Below are positions 63,301-64,000 of a stretch of DNA of 64,000 nt, in pieces. The position numbers and the translations under genes were made by a program. Position 1 is the stretch's first letter. Every line of letters begins with the position of its first letter. Where the stretch lies: contig NC_081142.1 in NCBI RefSeq assembly GCF_958295425.1, positions 3,546,917 through 3,610,916 of the forward strand, given 5' to 3'. The stretch comes from Solea solea (taxonomy: Eukaryota > Chordata > Actinopteri > Pleuronectiformes > Soleidae). The notes beneath the pieces were generated by a model. It was not told the DNA's origin. It saw only the letters and a program-made list of their open reading frames with translations, and ran no database searches.

Positions 63301-64000
63301 ACCATATAACTCTTTAATAAGAAAAATTCCAAAGGTTTTGGGCAGCAGTGTAGCAGTAAAAAATTTCATTTGACAAATATGTTCCTAATTTTTTGTCCTC
63401 TAATGAAACGTACCCCTTCACTATGCGACAGGGACTCTCCTGGTTCCTCCTCCTCCCATTCTTCATCACTGTCCACATCATAGTCCAACACATCCTATGG
63501 TGTCAGAGCAGAATTGTTGGTGTCAAAGCTACACAAAAACATTCTTGTATATGCGATTATTAAATCAAATTTAAATTTGTGTGATAAGAATTAAATCACT
63601 ACATTGCATTTGTTTGTTTGTTTTTAATTACCTTGTCCTGCTTGAGGGGGCATCGAGGTGAGATATGTGAACTCGTCTTACTCCAGGTGCCCCAGTACGC
63701 TGGGCGGTAGTTTTCACGGAACTGCAAAAGCTTCATGGGTCCATAACGTTGACGGTCCGGCACTCCTTCTGATTTAGGTCCCTCCACTGTTATACAGTCA
63801 CTGACATAGTAAACATGGGAGAATTATTTTCATTTTATAGTTAAGTCCATCTTAAATTGTTGAAAAATCCACAATTAACAAACACAAATTGAAGTTACAG
63901 ATATTAGGGGTAAAAGGAGTGTGTTGATTGGTTTAAAAAGAAAATCACTCTTTATAGACTCACCTGGGTGAGTCCGTCTGCCTTGGGTTGGTTGGTCCCG
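60322..64000 (-). CDS. chaf1a: Chromatin assembly factor 1 subunit A (p150), C-terminal 440 residues; 5' end outside window
   Basis: Coding exons: 63964-64000 (partial), 63632-63800, 63414-63494, 63047-63148, 62681-62933, 61469-61631, 61015-61336, 60819-60903, 60322-60434; phases join throughout. CHAF1A is the large subunit of CAF-1, which deposits H3-H4 on replicating DNA in the nucleus. Seen in order: EGVPDRQRYG-PMKLLQF; the signature ENYRPAYWGTW; acidic DSDEEWEEEEPGESLSHSEG and a Glu/Asp run; GFFVPHGYLSDDEG; AREWDEL; LLPLLHGNVN with KVIINEFQEF (winged-helix region); VYEKR and CQWTYLTT; KSTGSMSITKFMKR; and an acidic EEDDEEDCV tail. The N-terminal HP1/PCNA-binding part and the KER coiled coil lie beyond position 64000. 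The last 40 residues are weakly conserved, so the C-terminus rests on phase and the TGA at 60324-60322. Confidence 0.96.
60452..60738. mobile_element. Family Y element, internally deleted copy in a chaf1a intron
   Basis: TATTCTGCCTTTGTTTGGTC and TTTGTGAACAG at the left and TTATGTTTAAAAGTTGTGCA then CTACA at the right match both ends of the 25205-25922 copy; most of its middle is missing. Confidence 0.5.
61632..62680. other. chaf1a intron, 1 kb, with a Tc1-like fragment
   Basis: Intron between exons 62681-62933 and 61469-61631. The Tc1-like piece is at 62268-62442; the rest is unique and AT-rich. Confidence 0.7.
62268..62442 (+). mobile_element. Tc1-like transposase fragment, plus orientation
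   Basis: TTTACAGAGAATGGTCAAAA, AACACCATCTCTGAACACAC and GCAGCAGAAGACCTCACCAG fall in the order of the N-terminal half of a common fish Tc1-like transposase gene. Shifts and stops interrupt it. Opposite in orientation to the 39391 and 51515 fragments. Confidence 0.65.

Overview
The window is vertebrate nuclear DNA, almost certainly from a ray-finned (teleost) fish. Genes are intron-rich with GT-AG splice sites, the four proteins have clear vertebrate orthologues, and the introns carry teleost-type repeats: tRNA-headed SINEs, palindromic hAT-type MITEs, Tc1-like relics and long CA/AT microsatellites. Nothing looks bacterial or phage, and there is no CRISPR array or operon. The species cannot be named from sequence alone. 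There is one 200-base assembly gap (36301-36500).

Layout: (1) 1-15577, minus strand: ddr2, a collagen-binding receptor tyrosine kinase. Thirteen coding exons run from the signal peptide to the N-lobe of the kinase; the rest lies beyond position 1. (2) 15578-37515: 22 kb with no coding exon that I can support. It is presumably upstream non-coding ddr2 sequence plus the gap to uap1, with many mobile-element relics. (3) 37516-49340, minus strand: uap1, complete, nine coding exons plus one 5' non-coding exon. (4) 51033-57918, plus strand: ubxn6, complete, 11 coding exons, 439 residues. (5) 59582-64000, minus strand: the C-terminal 440 residues of chaf1a; the rest lies beyond position 64000.

In human, UAP1 and DDR2 are tandem neighbours on 1q23, and CHAF1A and UBXN6 are tail-to-tail neighbours on 19p13.3. 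Both arrangements are kept here but placed side by side, with uap1 and ubxn6 head to head about 1.7 kb apart. The four genes act in unrelated processes (matrix sensing, UDP-GlcNAc synthesis, p97/VCP co-factor function, chromatin assembly) and do not form a pathway.

The most consequential observation is a one-base shortfall in a G run at the end of the penultimate uap1 coding exon (about 37832-37836). It breaks the phase of an otherwise perfectly phased gene. Other notable points: a GC-AG intron in ddr2; a four-codon upstream ORF overlapping the ddr2 start; a CTC microsatellite encoding the ddr2 signal-peptide core; and several multi-copy non-autonomous repeat families with recognisable ends. 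I found no previously undescribed gene system.
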